A DNA stretch of 64,000 bases from Methanospirillum stamsii (GCF_003173335.1 NZ_QGMZ01000004.1:1-64000), one strand, 5' to 3'; positions 16,699 to 25,697 are shown, numbered from the stretch's first letter. The notes: generated by a model from the letters alone, not told the origin. Translations and numbers: made by a program.

Positions 16699-17478
16699 TT
16701 ATTTCACCAGTTTTTTCATGATATTTTCAAACCGGGTATTACTGATGGGGTGATGACTGATAACCATTCCATTATAAATAATACAAAAACTCCCGAATGC
16801 ACAGGGAGAATCCTGGACTGCCTTTGGATCTTCAAGTTCAATTAAAGTCGGGTTCAGGTTATATGTCTCCTTTGCGGTTTTGATGATAGCATCCACGTTT
16901 TTTTCAGAATACGGGCACTGGGGAGATCTGATTATGGTCAGCCCATTCGGATACTCTATTGCCCGGGATATGAGATCCGGTTTAAATCGGGGTGCAGGTG
17001 CATTTGAATCCAATTTCAATGCAAGCAGGTCAAAGTCCGGAGGAGCAGAATCAACAACAGAAAATCCAAGTTTCAGGAAGATATCTTTTTTCGCCATGAA
17101 TGAACCGATCCGGGTAACCACCGCAAGACCCAGGAATTTGCCCTGTTCAGCCTCCCGGATACATTCCCGGATTAACATCGCTCCATATCCCTTCCCTTTG
17201 TATTCCTTTTTAAATCCTGTGAAGATACATTGGATAAACATAAACCCGTCTGCATCGACCGGCCGGTGTGCGATCTCTCCTGGCATATACTCAATCATTC
17301 CCTGGTACCCGTCGGTTCTGGAAAAAAGTACCTTCATCCTGAGTCCTTTCGGATAATTCTCTGAAAACCAGGCAATTTTTCGCCGGAGTTCTACATGCTT
17401 TTTAATATCCTTGTATCCACAGACACCATAATCTGCGATATTGTCCGGAGTGATGTCTATTATTTCAATTTCTGTCAT
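16699..17478 (-). CDS. GNAT N-acetyltransferase with C-terminal YoaP-like domain
   Basis: A 259-residue cytoplasmic protein. The N-terminal part (about 1-150) is a GNAT fold, with the acetyl-CoA-binding loop KKEYKGKGYGAMLIRECI in the usual place. The C-terminal part (about 165-259) matches the YoaP-like extension found on a subgroup of these enzymes. It has a thioredoxin-like start (GLTIIRSPQCPYSEKN, a single redox-type Cys-Pro) and a final FGSFCIIYNG strand. The acceptor substrate is unknown. The gene is monocistronic and convergent with the C45 hydrolase. Assignment rests on the two-domain layout, which is distinctive. Confidence 0.85.
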   Translation of the reverse strand: MTEIEIIDITPDNIADYGVCGYKDIKKHVELRRKIAWFSENYPKGLRMKVLFSRTDGYQGMIEYMPGEIAHRPVDADGFMFIQCIFTGFKKEYKGKGYGAMLIRECIREAEQGKFLGLAVVTRIGSFMAKKDIFLKLGFSVVDSAPPDFDLLALKLDSNAPAPRFKPDLISRAIEYPNGLTIIRSPQCPYSEKNVDAIIKTAKETYNLNPTLIELEDPKAVQDSPCAFGSFCIIYNGMVISHHPISNTRFENIMKKLVK

Positions 17479-17603
17479 AGAACGATCTATGTAATGAATC
17501 TTATAAAAAAAGATTTTGTATGTACAGGATAATCGGGGTTTTCAGGGATTTTTTTCCAAAAGGATGTACCTTTTCCTGACAAAAATTATAAAAAACTGTC
17601 CTA

Positions 17604-18017
17604 TCAGACAAACCTTTCGATAATCCGAAGCAATTCTTCGCTTTCTATCGGTTTACAGATGTATTCATCAGCACCAAGAGAAAGACCATGTTGCCGGTGC
17701 CTTGGCTCAGTATATGATGCAGTATTAAAAATAAAGGGAATTTTAGCTAATTCCGGATCCTCTTTCATAGTCTTACAAAGAACATGTCCATCCATGACAG
17801 GCATTAAAATATCGGTGAGAATCGCATCAAAATGTTCAGATTTTATTAGATCAAGTGCTTCTTTTCCGTTTTTGGCTGTTACCACCTGATATCCATGTGC
17901 CGATAACAGGGTTTTTAAAAAGTACCGGTTTTCATAGCGATCATCAACAACCAGAATCTTCTTTCCAAATTTATTATGATTCCCTGGTGTATCCTCAGGA
18001 TGAATGTCTGATCCCAT
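17604..18017 (-). CDS. Stand-alone response regulator receiver (CheY-like)
   Basis: A 137-residue single receiver domain with no output domain. After a short polar N-terminus, the acidic pair ILVVDDRYENR is present. The phosphoacceptor Asp is in AILTDILMPVMDG, the switch Thr/Ser in FIFNTASY and the conserved Lys in YICKPIESEE. It would be phosphorylated by a histidine kinase and pass the signal by protein contact. No kinase is adjacent; the nearest signalling genes are the two response regulator-PAS genes about 1 kb away. The N-terminal extension (SDIHPEDTPGNHNKFG) is longer than in CheY. Confidence 0.92.
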   Translation of the reverse strand: MGSDIHPEDTPGNHNKFGKKILVVDDRYENRYFLKTLLSAHGYQVVTAKNGKEALDLIKSEHFDAILTDILMPVMDGHVLCKTMKEDPELAKIPFIFNTASYTEPRHRQHGLSLGADEYICKPIESEELLRIIERFV

Positions 18018-18111
18018 GATTGCTCCCCAATTGGTTATGGTTGCCTATTGATACCCTAAGTTATCATCCTTAATAAGGAATTTTATCCCCTACATCTTCT
18101 AACTATTGCAC

Positions 18112-18582
18112 ATGTGTGATCCTGAAATTCTTCCTATCTACTATGCCGAAACAGGAATTATCAGGGAAGTTGCAAAAATCAAAACCTCTGATGAAGAATG
18201 GCAGAAGATACTGGATAAAAAAACCTATGAGATAACCAGAATGGGAATGACAGAACCGGCATTCACCGGTGCATTTTATGCAACAAAAAATGCAGGGTTA
18301 TATCGGTGTGCCTGTTGTGGGACTGACCTTTTTTCTTCAGATGACAAATTCGATTCAGGGTCAGGCTGGCCGAGTTTTACCTGCCCGGTTTCACCCTTGA
18401 ATATAAAAACGAAATCAGATCATAGTTATGGCATGGAAAGAACGGAGGTGATATGTGCACGGTGTGATGCACATCTGGGTCATGTATTTGATGATGTCCC
18501 ACCCCCTTTATATCACCGGTACTGCATTAATTCGGCATCACTTAGCTTTTTTCCTGGAATAATTGTAATCAGACATGAGTGA
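18112..18582 (+). CDS. msrB: Peptide-methionine (R)-S-oxide reductase
   Basis: A 156-residue MsrB enzyme that reduces methionine-R-sulfoxide in proteins, part of oxidative-damage repair in the cytoplasm. The zinc-binding pairs are CACC and CARC, the substrate-site motif GSGWPSFTCPVS is intact, and the catalytic Cys138 lies in RYCINSAS. The family resolving cysteine position reads TCPVS. The start is chosen at ATG 18112 because TTTTATCC (18081-18088) lies 24-31 nt before it, as in a leaderless transcript; a TTG six bases earlier is less likely. It stands alone; superoxide dismutase lies further along on the same strand. Confidence 0.95.
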   Translation: MCDPEILPIYYAETGIIREVAKIKTSDEEWQKILDKKTYEITRMGMTEPAFTGAFYATKNAGLYRCACCGTDLFSSDDKFDSGSGWPSFTCPVSPLNIKTKSDHSYGMERTEVICARCDAHLGHVFDDVPPPLYHRYCINSASLSFFPGIIVIRHE

Positions 18583-18604
18583 TAATATCCTTGGAGCCCT
18601 GGAT

Positions 18605-19750
18605 TCAGGCTCCACACACCGGCATATATATTATTGCAACTTCTTCAGTATCAGACTGAAAAATTGTAAGATTGAACTGTTTTGTGTCAGTTCCTGGTAT
18701 GATGTGAACATTTTCCACCTCCTTTCGCCCGCCTTCTTTTGCGATCAGGATGCTTGCAGAGCAGATTCTGGTTCCTTCTTCTCCAGGAAAGAGATCCTCA
18801 ATCAGAGTCCCTTTAATACACCTGTCCTCAATCCCAAAAACTTCTCCTGATGCCGTATTTCCGCCATGGCAATGTAATTTTCCGTCATCCTGAATTCTGA
18901 AAAGGTGAATTCCTACCGGAAGATGATGAATAATCCGACTCATTTTCTCTTCGGTCTCCTTAAAGCCGGTAATATCCCTAAGACTCTCTATTGCACCAGC
19001 CGGTTTTCCATTCTGATCGTACAAAAAAGATGCCCGGGCAAGGAAGAAATGTGTTCTGTCCGGAAGATGGAGTGCTCCTTCGGCAGTAATGATACCATTC
19101 TCACGGATGAGTGACCGGTATTTTGACTCAATGACAGGGTCCGGACGGAGGAGGAGATCGATGATCATCGGTCTGCCGTATCCATAAAATGGAACTGCAT
19201 GTGCATAACCACTTTTTCCCATCATCTGAGCTCCTGGTGCCCCGGTGATCCTCTCCATCTCACGGTTCCAGGCAATGATAGTTCCCTTGGTATTAATGGC
19301 AAAAGTTGCATCTGGAAGGAAATTAATAATGTCATAAAACCGCTGCTCTGATATTTTTATTGCAATCAAAGCCCTTCGTCTTTCAACGGAGGTTTCGATC
19401 TTATGTGCGATATCAGCAAACTGGAGCTTTGGATCTCCCCCTTTCTGGATATAATAATCTGCTCCGATATTTACCGCATCTCGTGCAACGTCTTCTCTGC
19501 CCCGCCCGGTAAAAAGAATAAAGGGAATGTCTCCATACTTTTCCCGGACAATTTTCAGGAGATCGATACCATTCATTTTTGGCATCTGGTAATCAGCAAT
19601 GATTGCATCATATGAATTCTTTTCAAGAAGTTTTTCCGCTTCCTCCGCAGAGAGACACCCAAATACCGAGAAATTTCCGACTTTTTCAAGAAAAAGGCGA
19701 CCAATATCGACAAGAACAGGTTCGTCATCAACGAGCAGCACCGAGATCAT
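18605..19750 (-). CDS. Response regulator with two PAS domains
   Basis: A 381-residue cytoplasmic signalling protein. The receiver domain (about 1-120) has VLLVDDEP, phosphoacceptor Asp in AIIADYQMPKMNG, the FILFTGRG strand and IQKGG in place of the usual K-P. A PAS domain (about 135-260, DIINFLPDATFAINTKG then WNREMERITG) and a second, less typical PAS-like sensor domain (about 275-381) follow. There is no kinase or DNA-binding domain, so output is through protein contact. This layout is common in Methanomicrobiales. It is 74 bp downstream of another response regulator-PAS gene on the same strand, with its own TATA-like box near 19770-19776, so the two may be separate transcripts. Confidence 0.88.
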   Translation of the reverse strand: MISVLLVDDEPVLVDIGRLFLEKVGNFSVFGCLSAEEAEKLLEKNSYDAIIADYQMPKMNGIDLLKIVREKYGDIPFILFTGRGREDVARDAVNIGADYYIQKGGDPKLQFADIAHKIETSVERRRALIAIKISEQRFYDIINFLPDATFAINTKGTIIAWNREMERITGAPGAQMMGKSGYAHAVPFYGYGRPMIIDLLLRPDPVIESKYRSLIRENGIITAEGALHLPDRTHFFLARASFLYDQNGKPAGAIESLRDITGFKETEEKMSRIIHHLPVGIHLFRIQDDGKLHCHGGNTASGEVFGIEDRCIKGTLIEDLFPGEEGTRICSASILIAKEGGRKEVENVHIIPGTDTKQFNLTIFQSDTEEVAIIYMPVCGA

Positions 19751-19824
19751 AAATAAAGAAGGGATTTTATCGTTACAGGAATTTAAGGTTGGCTATAAAA
19801 AACTGAAACAATATCTAAAAGGAT

Positions 19825-21252
19825 TTAACAGATCTGCTTTTCGTCTTCCTTTATCCTGGATATCGTATCCTGATATCCGATAAGATAATGTTTCTCTAAA
19901 AATTTTAGGATTTTTTCAGACTCAATCCACCGGCTGTCCAGTTGGTTAATCATCTTATCTATCTCCCAGACCTGGGTAGTAATTCGTGAAAAGGAAGATT
20001 CGTCAGCAAATTCCGCACATGCCAGTATCACGGCAAGAGGATTTCTGATCCCATCGTTGAGAATTGCAAGTTCTGCGATATTCTTTTTTAACTGGAACAC
20101 TGCAGTTGCATTCTCTTCCTCAAGATTTTTTTGTCTGGTAATATCAATACCAATCGCAATGGTTGCACGAAGAGAACCGTCCGAATTTTTAATATTAGAA
20201 GAGTTCCACCGTAACAATCGGATATCTCCGGACTTTATCTGAATGGGAATTTCAGTTGATTCAAGTTGCATTCCCAGAGTGGTGAGACGAATCTTCGAGA
20301 GATGCAATTCAGCATCTCCCACCGGAAGAATGGTTTGGATTGGTTTTTTGAGCAGTTCATCATGAGTATATCCGGTACATTCTTCAAATGACCGGTTAAC
20401 CTGGGAAATAAAACCATTCGTATCCCAGACAATAATTGGAGTTCCGGCATGAGTAATCAGGTTCTGTAAATACTGACTTGTTTCAATAAGTTTTTCTTCA
20501 GCCAGAACACGCCTGGTAATATCAGAAAAAATCATGGCAAATCCGTTTTCAAGCCATGGAGAAACGGAAATTGAGTAGTATCTCGAAGGGCCACGGAGAT
20601 ATTTCTCAAAAGAAACCGGTTTTTGGGAATCAACGACTCCTGCACACTCATATAGGTATGGAACATATCCGATAATCTCTGAAATTAACCTACCCTGTAA
20701 AAGAGAACCAGGCTGTCGAAAGATCTCTTCATACCGTTGATTTACATTTTCAAACTGGTAATCAATCGGTTTTCCGTGTTCATCGAAAACCAGGGTAAAC
20801 AGTGCAACCCCTTCAGCCATGTGGGCATATAAAAGACGGAACTGTTCTTCACTCTTTTTCCATCCGTCTTCTGTCTTCCGGAGCTGGACTATCTGCATGA
20901 TCCGGTGTGATAACATCGCGAAATTATATTCCGGATCACCTTCTTTTGCAAGATAACCGGAAAGACCTTCATTAATCGCTTCAACCACCTTCATTTCCTG
21001 CCCACGGCACGATACAAGAATAAATGGGATCTGATTTCCCCGTTTTCGGAGATCCCTCAGAAATGAGAGGCCGTCAATTTTCGGCATGATGTAGTCACTA
21101 ACTACAATATCATACTCTTTTTCCCGGAGTAGCAGAAGTGCTTCCTCTGCAGATGTGACTGTATCAACCTGAAAATTCCCTGTCTTTTCAAGAAATATTT
21201 TGGAAAGATAGAGAATATTTGGTTCATCATCGACACAGAGGACGCTTATCAT
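19825..21252 (-). CDS. Response regulator-PAS-PAS protein with histidine-less dimerisation motif
   Basis: A 475-residue protein. It has a receiver domain (VLCVDDEPN, phosphoacceptor Asp in IVVSDYIMPKIDG), a PAS domain with a QFRLLYAHMAEGVALF start, and a second PAS (QNLITHAGTPIIVWDTNG). A final helical segment reads AELAILNDGIRNPLAVI. That segment aligns with a histidine-kinase dimerisation helix, but the phosphoacceptor His is replaced by Asn and no ATP-binding domain follows. It cannot be an active kinase by itself. Three in-frame ATGs exist; 21252 is chosen because its N-terminus matches the paralogue at 18605 and a TTATAAAT-type box lies about 25-32 nt before it. The gene at 40988 has the same layout and tail. 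Confidence 0.88.
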   Translation of the reverse strand: MISVLCVDDEPNILYLSKIFLEKTGNFQVDTVTSAEEALLLLREKEYDIVVSDYIMPKIDGLSFLRDLRKRGNQIPFILVSCRGQEMKVVEAINEGLSGYLAKEGDPEYNFAMLSHRIMQIVQLRKTEDGWKKSEEQFRLLYAHMAEGVALFTLVFDEHGKPIDYQFENVNQRYEEIFRQPGSLLQGRLISEIIGYVPYLYECAGVVDSQKPVSFEKYLRGPSRYYSISVSPWLENGFAMIFSDITRRVLAEEKLIETSQYLQNLITHAGTPIIVWDTNGFISQVNRSFEECTGYTHDELLKKPIQTILPVGDAELHLSKIRLTTLGMQLESTEIPIQIKSGDIRLLRWNSSNIKNSDGSLRATIAIGIDITRQKNLEEENATAVFQLKKNIAELAILNDGIRNPLAVILACAEFADESSFSRITTQVWEIDKMINQLDSRWIESEKILKFLEKHYLIGYQDTISRIKEDEKQIC

Positions 21253-21473
21253 TACCATATGCATCCATTTATGAGATTTATAATCTTTGCTTCCCTTAAA
21301 AAAGTTTAAACCAGCAACACCATGTTTACCGTAATAAGTAAATAAATCGCAACAGGATTCACCAAAAATGCTTAAAAAGCTTTTAAAATATTACATGAGG
21401 AATCATCTTACGTTACCTGTCAATAAAATAATTTGTCCTCCTCCCCTGAAATACAAATTTTTGAAAAAAGTTA

Positions 21474-21821
21474 TTACAGGTAATTATTCCTGCGTAACCA
21501 ATCGCGTTGAGGGGGCGTATATCGATAGGTTATGTCACACTTATCATCCTGAAAGCTCCAGGGAACAATAATGATGATGTCCCCTTCCCGTATCCAGGCT
21601 CTCTTTTTCATTTTGCCTTTGATTCTGCCAAGACGGGTAACGCCATCCGAACACCTGACACGAATGTGATTGGCACCCATCATGAGCTCTGCAATTGCAA
21701 ATTGTTCATTATTAGATTTCTTTGGCAGGCGGACGCGGATAACTTCATCTTCCAGGGGTTCCCTGTCAGACACCGTTGCTTCCTCTGTATAATCTTCTTC
21801 CATAAGACTAATCGGATCCAC
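21474..21821 (-). CDS. eif1A: Translation initiation factor aIF-1A
   Basis: A 115-residue archaeal eIF-1A homologue. It is an OB-fold protein that binds the ribosomal A site region during initiation. The core matches the family: AIAELMMGANHIRVRCSDG, TRLGRIKGKMKKRAWIREGD and IIIVPWSFQDDKCDITYRY. The tail RDWLRRNNYL is also typical. The acidic N-terminus (about 25 residues) is longer than in many archaea. A second in-frame ATG at 21803 is an alternative start; TATA-like boxes exist for both (21849-21855 and 21830-21839), so the start is uncertain. It is monocistronic and convergent with nothing nearby. Confidence 0.95.
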   Translation of the reverse strand: MDPISLMEEDYTEEATVSDREPLEDEVIRVRLPKKSNNEQFAIAELMMGANHIRVRCSDGVTRLGRIKGKMKKRAWIREGDIIIIVPWSFQDDKCDITYRYTPPQRDWLRRNNYL

Positions 21822-21965
21822 TCCGGAATAATATTTTTATGTATAGTAGTTATAGCAGAAGAAAGTATGGGCGTAATTGGGCATCAACACCTGATTCAGG
21901 GTTATAACTAATACTGCACCAGCATAGATGTAAATGTTCATATTATTGCACCACAATACGTGATC

Positions 21966-23069
21966 ATGGAAACCCCCCTGTCAGAAAGGAATCTGAAAAC
22001 CCTTCTTGATGATGTGATAAACGGACACCGGTTAACCAATACTGAAGCGATTGCTCTCTTTAAAATCCGTGATAGGGCTGCTTTTTTAATTACCTCATAT
22101 GCAGATGAGATGAGAACACAAAAAAACGGTAATCGCGTCACCTGGATAAAAAATCAGAACATAAATTGTTCCAATATCTGTGTAAATCAATGCGGGTTCT
22201 GTGGATTTTCATGCAAACCTGGTGATCCCCGTGCCTTTGAACTGGATCCTGAGGAGATCGGGAAAAAAGCAGAGGAGGCGAAAAACCGGGGGGTAACTGA
22301 GATCTGCACCGTGAGTGGTCTTCATCCCGATTATAATCTTGATTTTTATACTTCGCTCTACCGCACCATCCAAAAGTATGCACCGGAAGTCCATATCCAT
22401 GCCGCAAATCCAATGGAGGTTGCATATGCTGCGAGAAAATCAGGATGTTCTACCCGAGATGTGCTTAAGGCATTCAAAGATGCCGGAGTTGGTACCCTGT
22501 GTGGGACTGCAGCAGAAATCCTAGTTGATGATGTTAGAAAAATCATATGCCCGGATAAAATCCCGACGGCTGAATGGGCCAGGATCATCAGGGAATCTCA
22601 CAGGATAGGTCTGAAATCCACTGCCACCATCATGTATGGCCATTGTGAATCTATAGAAGATCAGGTCAGCCATCTTTCTCTCCTCCGGGAAATTCAGGAT
22701 GAAACACATGGCTTTACAGAATTTGTTCCGTTGTCCTTTATCCACCCGGGGACACCGATTTACAAAAGTGGGAGAGCAAGACCGGGCGCTACCGGAAGAG
22801 AAGATATGCTCATGATTGCTGTTTCACGCCTGTTTCTTGATAACTTTCAGAATATTCAGGTTTCATGGGTTAAACTTGGGCTTAAAATGGTGCAGATAGG
22901 TCTGATGTCTGGTGCAAATGATCTTGGTGGCACCCTTTATGAAGAGAGTATATCACAATCTGCCGGAGCAACGGCGGGTGAATACCTTGATCCAAAAGAT
23001 ATGGAATATATTGTCACAGACATCGGCAGGGAACTGGTACAACGGAGAACCGATTATTCATCGGTATAG
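21966..23069 (+). CDS. cofH: FO synthase subunit 2 (5-amino-6-ribitylaminouracil:tyrosine 4-hydroxyphenyl transferase)
   Basis: A 367-residue radical-SAM enzyme of coenzyme F420 synthesis. CofH joins the tyrosine-derived hydroxybenzyl group to 5-amino-6-ribitylaminouracil, and CofG then closes the ring to FO. The cluster-binding motif CVNQCGFC is intact, with the family blocks EICTVSGLHPDYNLDFY, VHIHAANPMEV and TATIMYGHCES, and the C-terminal LGGTLYEESISQSAGA. The length is normal. An in-frame GTG lies six bases before the chosen ATG. No CofG is visible next to it, so the pathway genes are not clustered here. F420 is the main hydride carrier of hydrogenotrophic methanogens, which supports the organism assignment. 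Confidence 0.95.
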   Translation: METPLSERNLKTLLDDVINGHRLTNTEAIALFKIRDRAAFLITSYADEMRTQKNGNRVTWIKNQNINCSNICVNQCGFCGFSCKPGDPRAFELDPEEIGKKAEEAKNRGVTEICTVSGLHPDYNLDFYTSLYRTIQKYAPEVHIHAANPMEVAYAARKSGCSTRDVLKAFKDAGVGTLCGTAAEILVDDVRKIICPDKIPTAEWARIIRESHRIGLKSTATIMYGHCESIEDQVSHLSLLREIQDETHGFTEFVPLSFIHPGTPIYKSGRARPGATGREDMLMIAVSRLFLDNFQNIQVSWVKLGLKMVQIGLMSGANDLGGTLYEESISQSAGATAGEYLDPKDMEYIVTDIGRELVQRRTDYSSV

Positions 23070-23120
23070 AGATTTGTGTTTAATCCCACAATATAAAGAA
23101 TCAAAAAAAGAGAGTAGAAA

Positions 23121-23732
23121 TCAGACAGGAAATACTTTTTTTCCAAATACTTCGTTAATAACCTGCCCCATTCCGATGTATAGTGCCAGGAGACCCGCAA
23201 CTATTCCGGTAACTCCCCCAAGATTTGAAAAGAGTCCGATTTCAGTTATCTCTCCAACCACTAAAAAAACCACCAGAAGAACGACGGTAAACAAGGTTAC
23301 CTGAAGGACACGGTGCATCTTAAATGTGCAGACAAAAAGCCCCATAGCAAATAGTCCCCATACACTTAGAAAAGCCGCCAATTCAAGGTTTGTTGGTGGG
23401 GCAGTCAGGCCGAGTTTTGGTAAAAAGCCAATAAATGCAAATGAAATCCAGAAAAATCCAAAACTCCCAAAGGTGACCATTCCAAAAGTATTGTTTTTTT
23501 TCCACTCAAAAATGCCTGCTATGATCTGGGCAATTCCCCCATAAAACATTGCCATTGAAAATATCGGGCTTCCTGCTGCGGTAAGTCCGGCATTGTGCAG
23601 ACTGAGCAGAATTGTTGTCATACCAAATGCGCATAATCCTAGTGGAGCAGGGTTTGCGGTATCATCTACCAGAAATAAATTATTTCTGCTTTTTTCATCT
23701 ATGTGTTCCATGTTATCTGTCTGACCAGTCAA
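23121..23732 (-). CDS. Acetate uptake transporter (GPR1/FUN34/YaaH family)
   Basis: A 203-residue integral membrane protein with six hydrophobic segments. The family signature NPAPLGL (about residues 28-34) precedes the first segment, and the second contains FYGGIAQIIAGIFEW, both diagnostic of the AceTr family (SatP, AceP). Members carry acetate or succinate with protons across the cytoplasmic membrane. Hydrogenotrophic methanogens of this order need acetate as a carbon source, so acetate import is the likely role. An N-terminal cytoplasmic tail of about 25 residues is polar. The gene diverges from a secreted-protein gene across a 147-bp region that carries an inverted repeat, a possible regulator site. 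Confidence 0.9.
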   Translation of the reverse strand: MTGQTDNMEHIDEKSRNNLFLVDDTANPAPLGLCAFGMTTILLSLHNAGLTAAGSPIFSMAMFYGGIAQIIAGIFEWKKNNTFGMVTFGSFGFFWISFAFIGFLPKLGLTAPPTNLELAAFLSVWGLFAMGLFVCTFKMHRVLQVTLFTVVLLVVFLVVGEITEIGLFSNLGGVTGIVAGLLALYIGMGQVINEVFGKKVFPV

Positions 23733-23774
23733 TCCGGATGGTTATCAGGTATGATGGTGCAGTTCCTCATGATC

Positions 23775-23816
23775 ATTGAACCAGATCATCATCTAAATGT
23801 TGTGATCTGAACCAAT
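23775..23816. promoter_or_regulatory. Imperfect inverted repeat in a divergent intergenic region
   Basis: ATTGAACCAGATCA (23775-23788) and TGATCTGAACCAAT (23803-23816) match as reverse complements at 11 of 14 positions. GATCAT-type words recur nearby (23769-23774, 23823-23828, 23849-23853). It sits 43-84 bp before the transporter start and could be an operator. Confidence 0.35.
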
Positions 23817-23879
23817 GGGTGCTGATCATTTTGTGTTTATAGCACCGGATGATCAAATGTGAATTACACAGACAACCTG

Positions 23880-24323
23880 ATGAGCTGTCACGATAAAAGA
23901 TTCGGCATGGTATCACAGCATCATCTGAAGGCAGGCAGAGTATTCATGCTCCTCCTGATAGTAGGCATCGCATTGGTCCTTTTCGGATCTGCCTCAGCAG
24001 CCGGACAGGAAAGAATACCCACAACGATATCAATCGCTTTGGACCCGGCAAAACCAGCTGCAGACCAGGGATTTTTCATAACCGGGACGCTTATTACCGA
24101 TACCGGAGAACCCCTGGGAAATAAGTGGATCACCCTTGAATCAACTGCTGCAGGAGCTACCCCCGGAAAATTTCAGTATCTGAAAGTTACCAGGACAGAA
24201 CGGGATGGCTCATATTCGTTCTTCCGTCCGGCAGCATCACCCCCTGAAGATCTTATGGTCCGGTTTAAAGGGCTCTATCCCTACGAAGCCTCTCAAAGTG
24301 AAGTTGTAACGGCAAAAAAGTGA
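23880..24323 (+). CDS. Small secreted protein with Ig-like/CarboxypepD-type fold
   Basis: About 147 residues. A hydrophobic export signal (RVFMLLLIVGIALVLFGSASA) is followed by one beta-sandwich-like domain: PTTISIALDPAKPAADQGFF, GTLITDTGEPLGNKWITLES, then TERDGSYSFFRP. The pattern of T-D-x-x-G-x-P-L-x and D-G-x-Y/F is typical of carboxypeptidase-regulatory or Ig-like surface domains. It probably sits outside the membrane. The start is uncertain: a GTG at 23859 and an ATG at 23907 are in frame. A TTTATAG at 23836-23842 would place the transcript start near 23864, which excludes the GTG. Function is unknown. Confidence 0.7.
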   Translation: MSCHDKRFGMVSQHHLKAGRVFMLLLIVGIALVLFGSASAAGQERIPTTISIALDPAKPAADQGFFITGTLITDTGEPLGNKWITLESTAAGATPGKFQYLKVTRTERDGSYSFFRPAASPPEDLMVRFKGLYPYEASQSEVVTAKK

Positions 24324-24324
24324 T

Positions 24325-25428
24325 TTATTTATAAAAAACCAGCATCGTTGCAGTCTGGTTGATATGACCGATGTACTCCTCCCCGTAGGTTGAAAAACCA
24401 ATCGTGGGAATTGCCGAGAAAATCCGGCCATACTCTTCTGTTTTTCCTTCCTGTTCCAATTGGAGTGTTCGAAGAATACAGTGAAAATTGATTATTCCTG
24501 CTAATGGCCGTTTTTTATTAGTATCATCAATTAATGATTTTGTATCTGCAACGATATCTGTCGATGAAAGAATCTCGAGATCTACTCCCTGCCGGACCTG
24601 GCAGTAGAAATTGATGGCATCGCCATCAACCCGCTGAGGACTCCGGACAAACGGCTCTCCATCTGCCATAAGACCTACCGGATATTTCATGAACTGTGAT
24701 GCTATCTCATGGGATGGCACTCGTAATGCCTCTGCATATGCAGCTACTGCAGGTTTTCCATCGAATTCAAGGACCTTTCTGCTCTCGGTATCTACTTTGG
24801 TAGGAGTAAGTTTCCTTCCCAGTGAACAGAACGACTGGGTTTTTAATATTTCAAATTCTGCTGCAGGTTCAAGGATTGCAAGGAGAGCGGTATTGGAGTA
24901 CGCTTTTCCGTCCAGGTAAATATGGGTTGAAGAAAAGGCAAGATCATCCCCGGCTGATCCTCCAACCACTTTAATATTTGTTAAATCGCCAATACGCTCC
25001 ATCATCCTCTCTTCGGCACCACTCATGCCATCAAAGAGAATAATGCCAACATATTTTGAAGGATCAAGAGAGATGGGGGATGACCCAAAACCGCCTGAAA
25101 GATTGTTCAGCGCCGTATCAATAGATTTAGGTGAATCCAGTGGTATTGTGTCTGCATGTACGGCCTTCAGAACATCTGCATCAAGTGCCATTGCTACAAT
25201 GGATTGCTTTAACATGTGCCCGGATATTATCTCTCCAGCCGTTGAGGAGCCCATAACTGTAGCATCAGGAAATGCATTCTTCATCGCCGCACTAATCTTG
25301 TCCGGGTTATACACTGATGATGCAAAAAACAGGATCATCACCGGTTTACTCCCGGAAAGAGATTTTAAAAGTTCATCTGCTGCTCCGTTTGGGTCCGGAT
25401 TTTGTGACTTTGCAACTTGTACTGACAT
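24325..25428 (-). CDS. FIST domain sensory protein
   Basis: A 367-residue protein made of FIST-N (about 30-220) and FIST-C (about 225-360) domains and nothing else. FIST-N is seen as VMILFFASSVYNPDKI, ATVMGSSTAGEIISG and VKVVGGSAGDDL, and FIST-C as EALRVPSHEIASQFMKYPVGL plus the late IIGFSTYGEEYIGHI-like block (PTIGFSTYGEEY). FIST domains are thought to bind small ligands, perhaps amino acids, and are normally joined to kinase or other output domains; here the module is alone. AAGGTG lies 8 nt before the ATG, inside the last codons of the preceding 68-residue gene. The two are thus translationally linked. Confidence 0.9.
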   Translation of the reverse strand: MSVQVAKSQNPDPNGAADELLKSLSGSKPVMILFFASSVYNPDKISAAMKNAFPDATVMGSSTAGEIISGHMLKQSIVAMALDADVLKAVHADTIPLDSPKSIDTALNNLSGGFGSSPISLDPSKYVGIILFDGMSGAEERMMERIGDLTNIKVVGGSAGDDLAFSSTHIYLDGKAYSNTALLAILEPAAEFEILKTQSFCSLGRKLTPTKVDTESRKVLEFDGKPAVAAYAEALRVPSHEIASQFMKYPVGLMADGEPFVRSPQRVDGDAINFYCQVRQGVDLEILSSTDIVADTKSLIDDTNKKRPLAGIINFHCILRTLQLEQEGKTEEYGRIFSAIPTIGFSTYGEEYIGHINQTATMLVFYK

Positions 25429-25431
25429 ATA

Positions 25432-25638
25432 TTACACCTTAAGACTGATACCCATCTCTTCTGCAATTTTCATGATACTGGCGATTACTACCGGATCATC
25501 GGTTGACTGTTCATCATATTTTTTCCCGTCAATTCCTTTCAGAAGAAGTTTTGTTCTGGTAGTAGAGGCTATTGAGGGGTTTCCTTGTGCCCTTTTCTCA
25601 ATGAGAGTATCGATTAATTTCTTAATCTTTCCGGCCAT
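25432..25638 (-). CDS. Small protein of unknown function, coupled to FIST gene
   Basis: A 68-residue basic protein that I do not recognise. It begins with a charged helix (KIKKLIDTLIEKRAQGNPS) and continues STTRTKLLLKGIDGKKYD, ending in a second helix (VVIASIMKIAEEMGISLKV). There is no signal peptide or metal motif. It ends three bases before the FIST gene, whose ribosome site lies inside its last codons. A TATA-like segment at 25661-25670 precedes its ATG by 23-32 nt. It is likely a partner or adaptor for the FIST sensor, inferred from position. Confidence 0.75.
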   Translation of the reverse strand: MAGKIKKLIDTLIEKRAQGNPSIASTTRTKLLLKGIDGKKYDEQSTDDPVVIASIMKIAEEMGISLKV

Positions 25639-25697
25639 GATATTTAGTTTTTAAAATTTCTTATGAATATAGTTCCCGATATGAATTGCCGGGATTG

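Noticed and set aside
21368-21571. Open frame of 67 codons on the plus strand near aIF-1A
   Set aside because: It runs antisense into the aIF-1A gene and has no coding character of its own.
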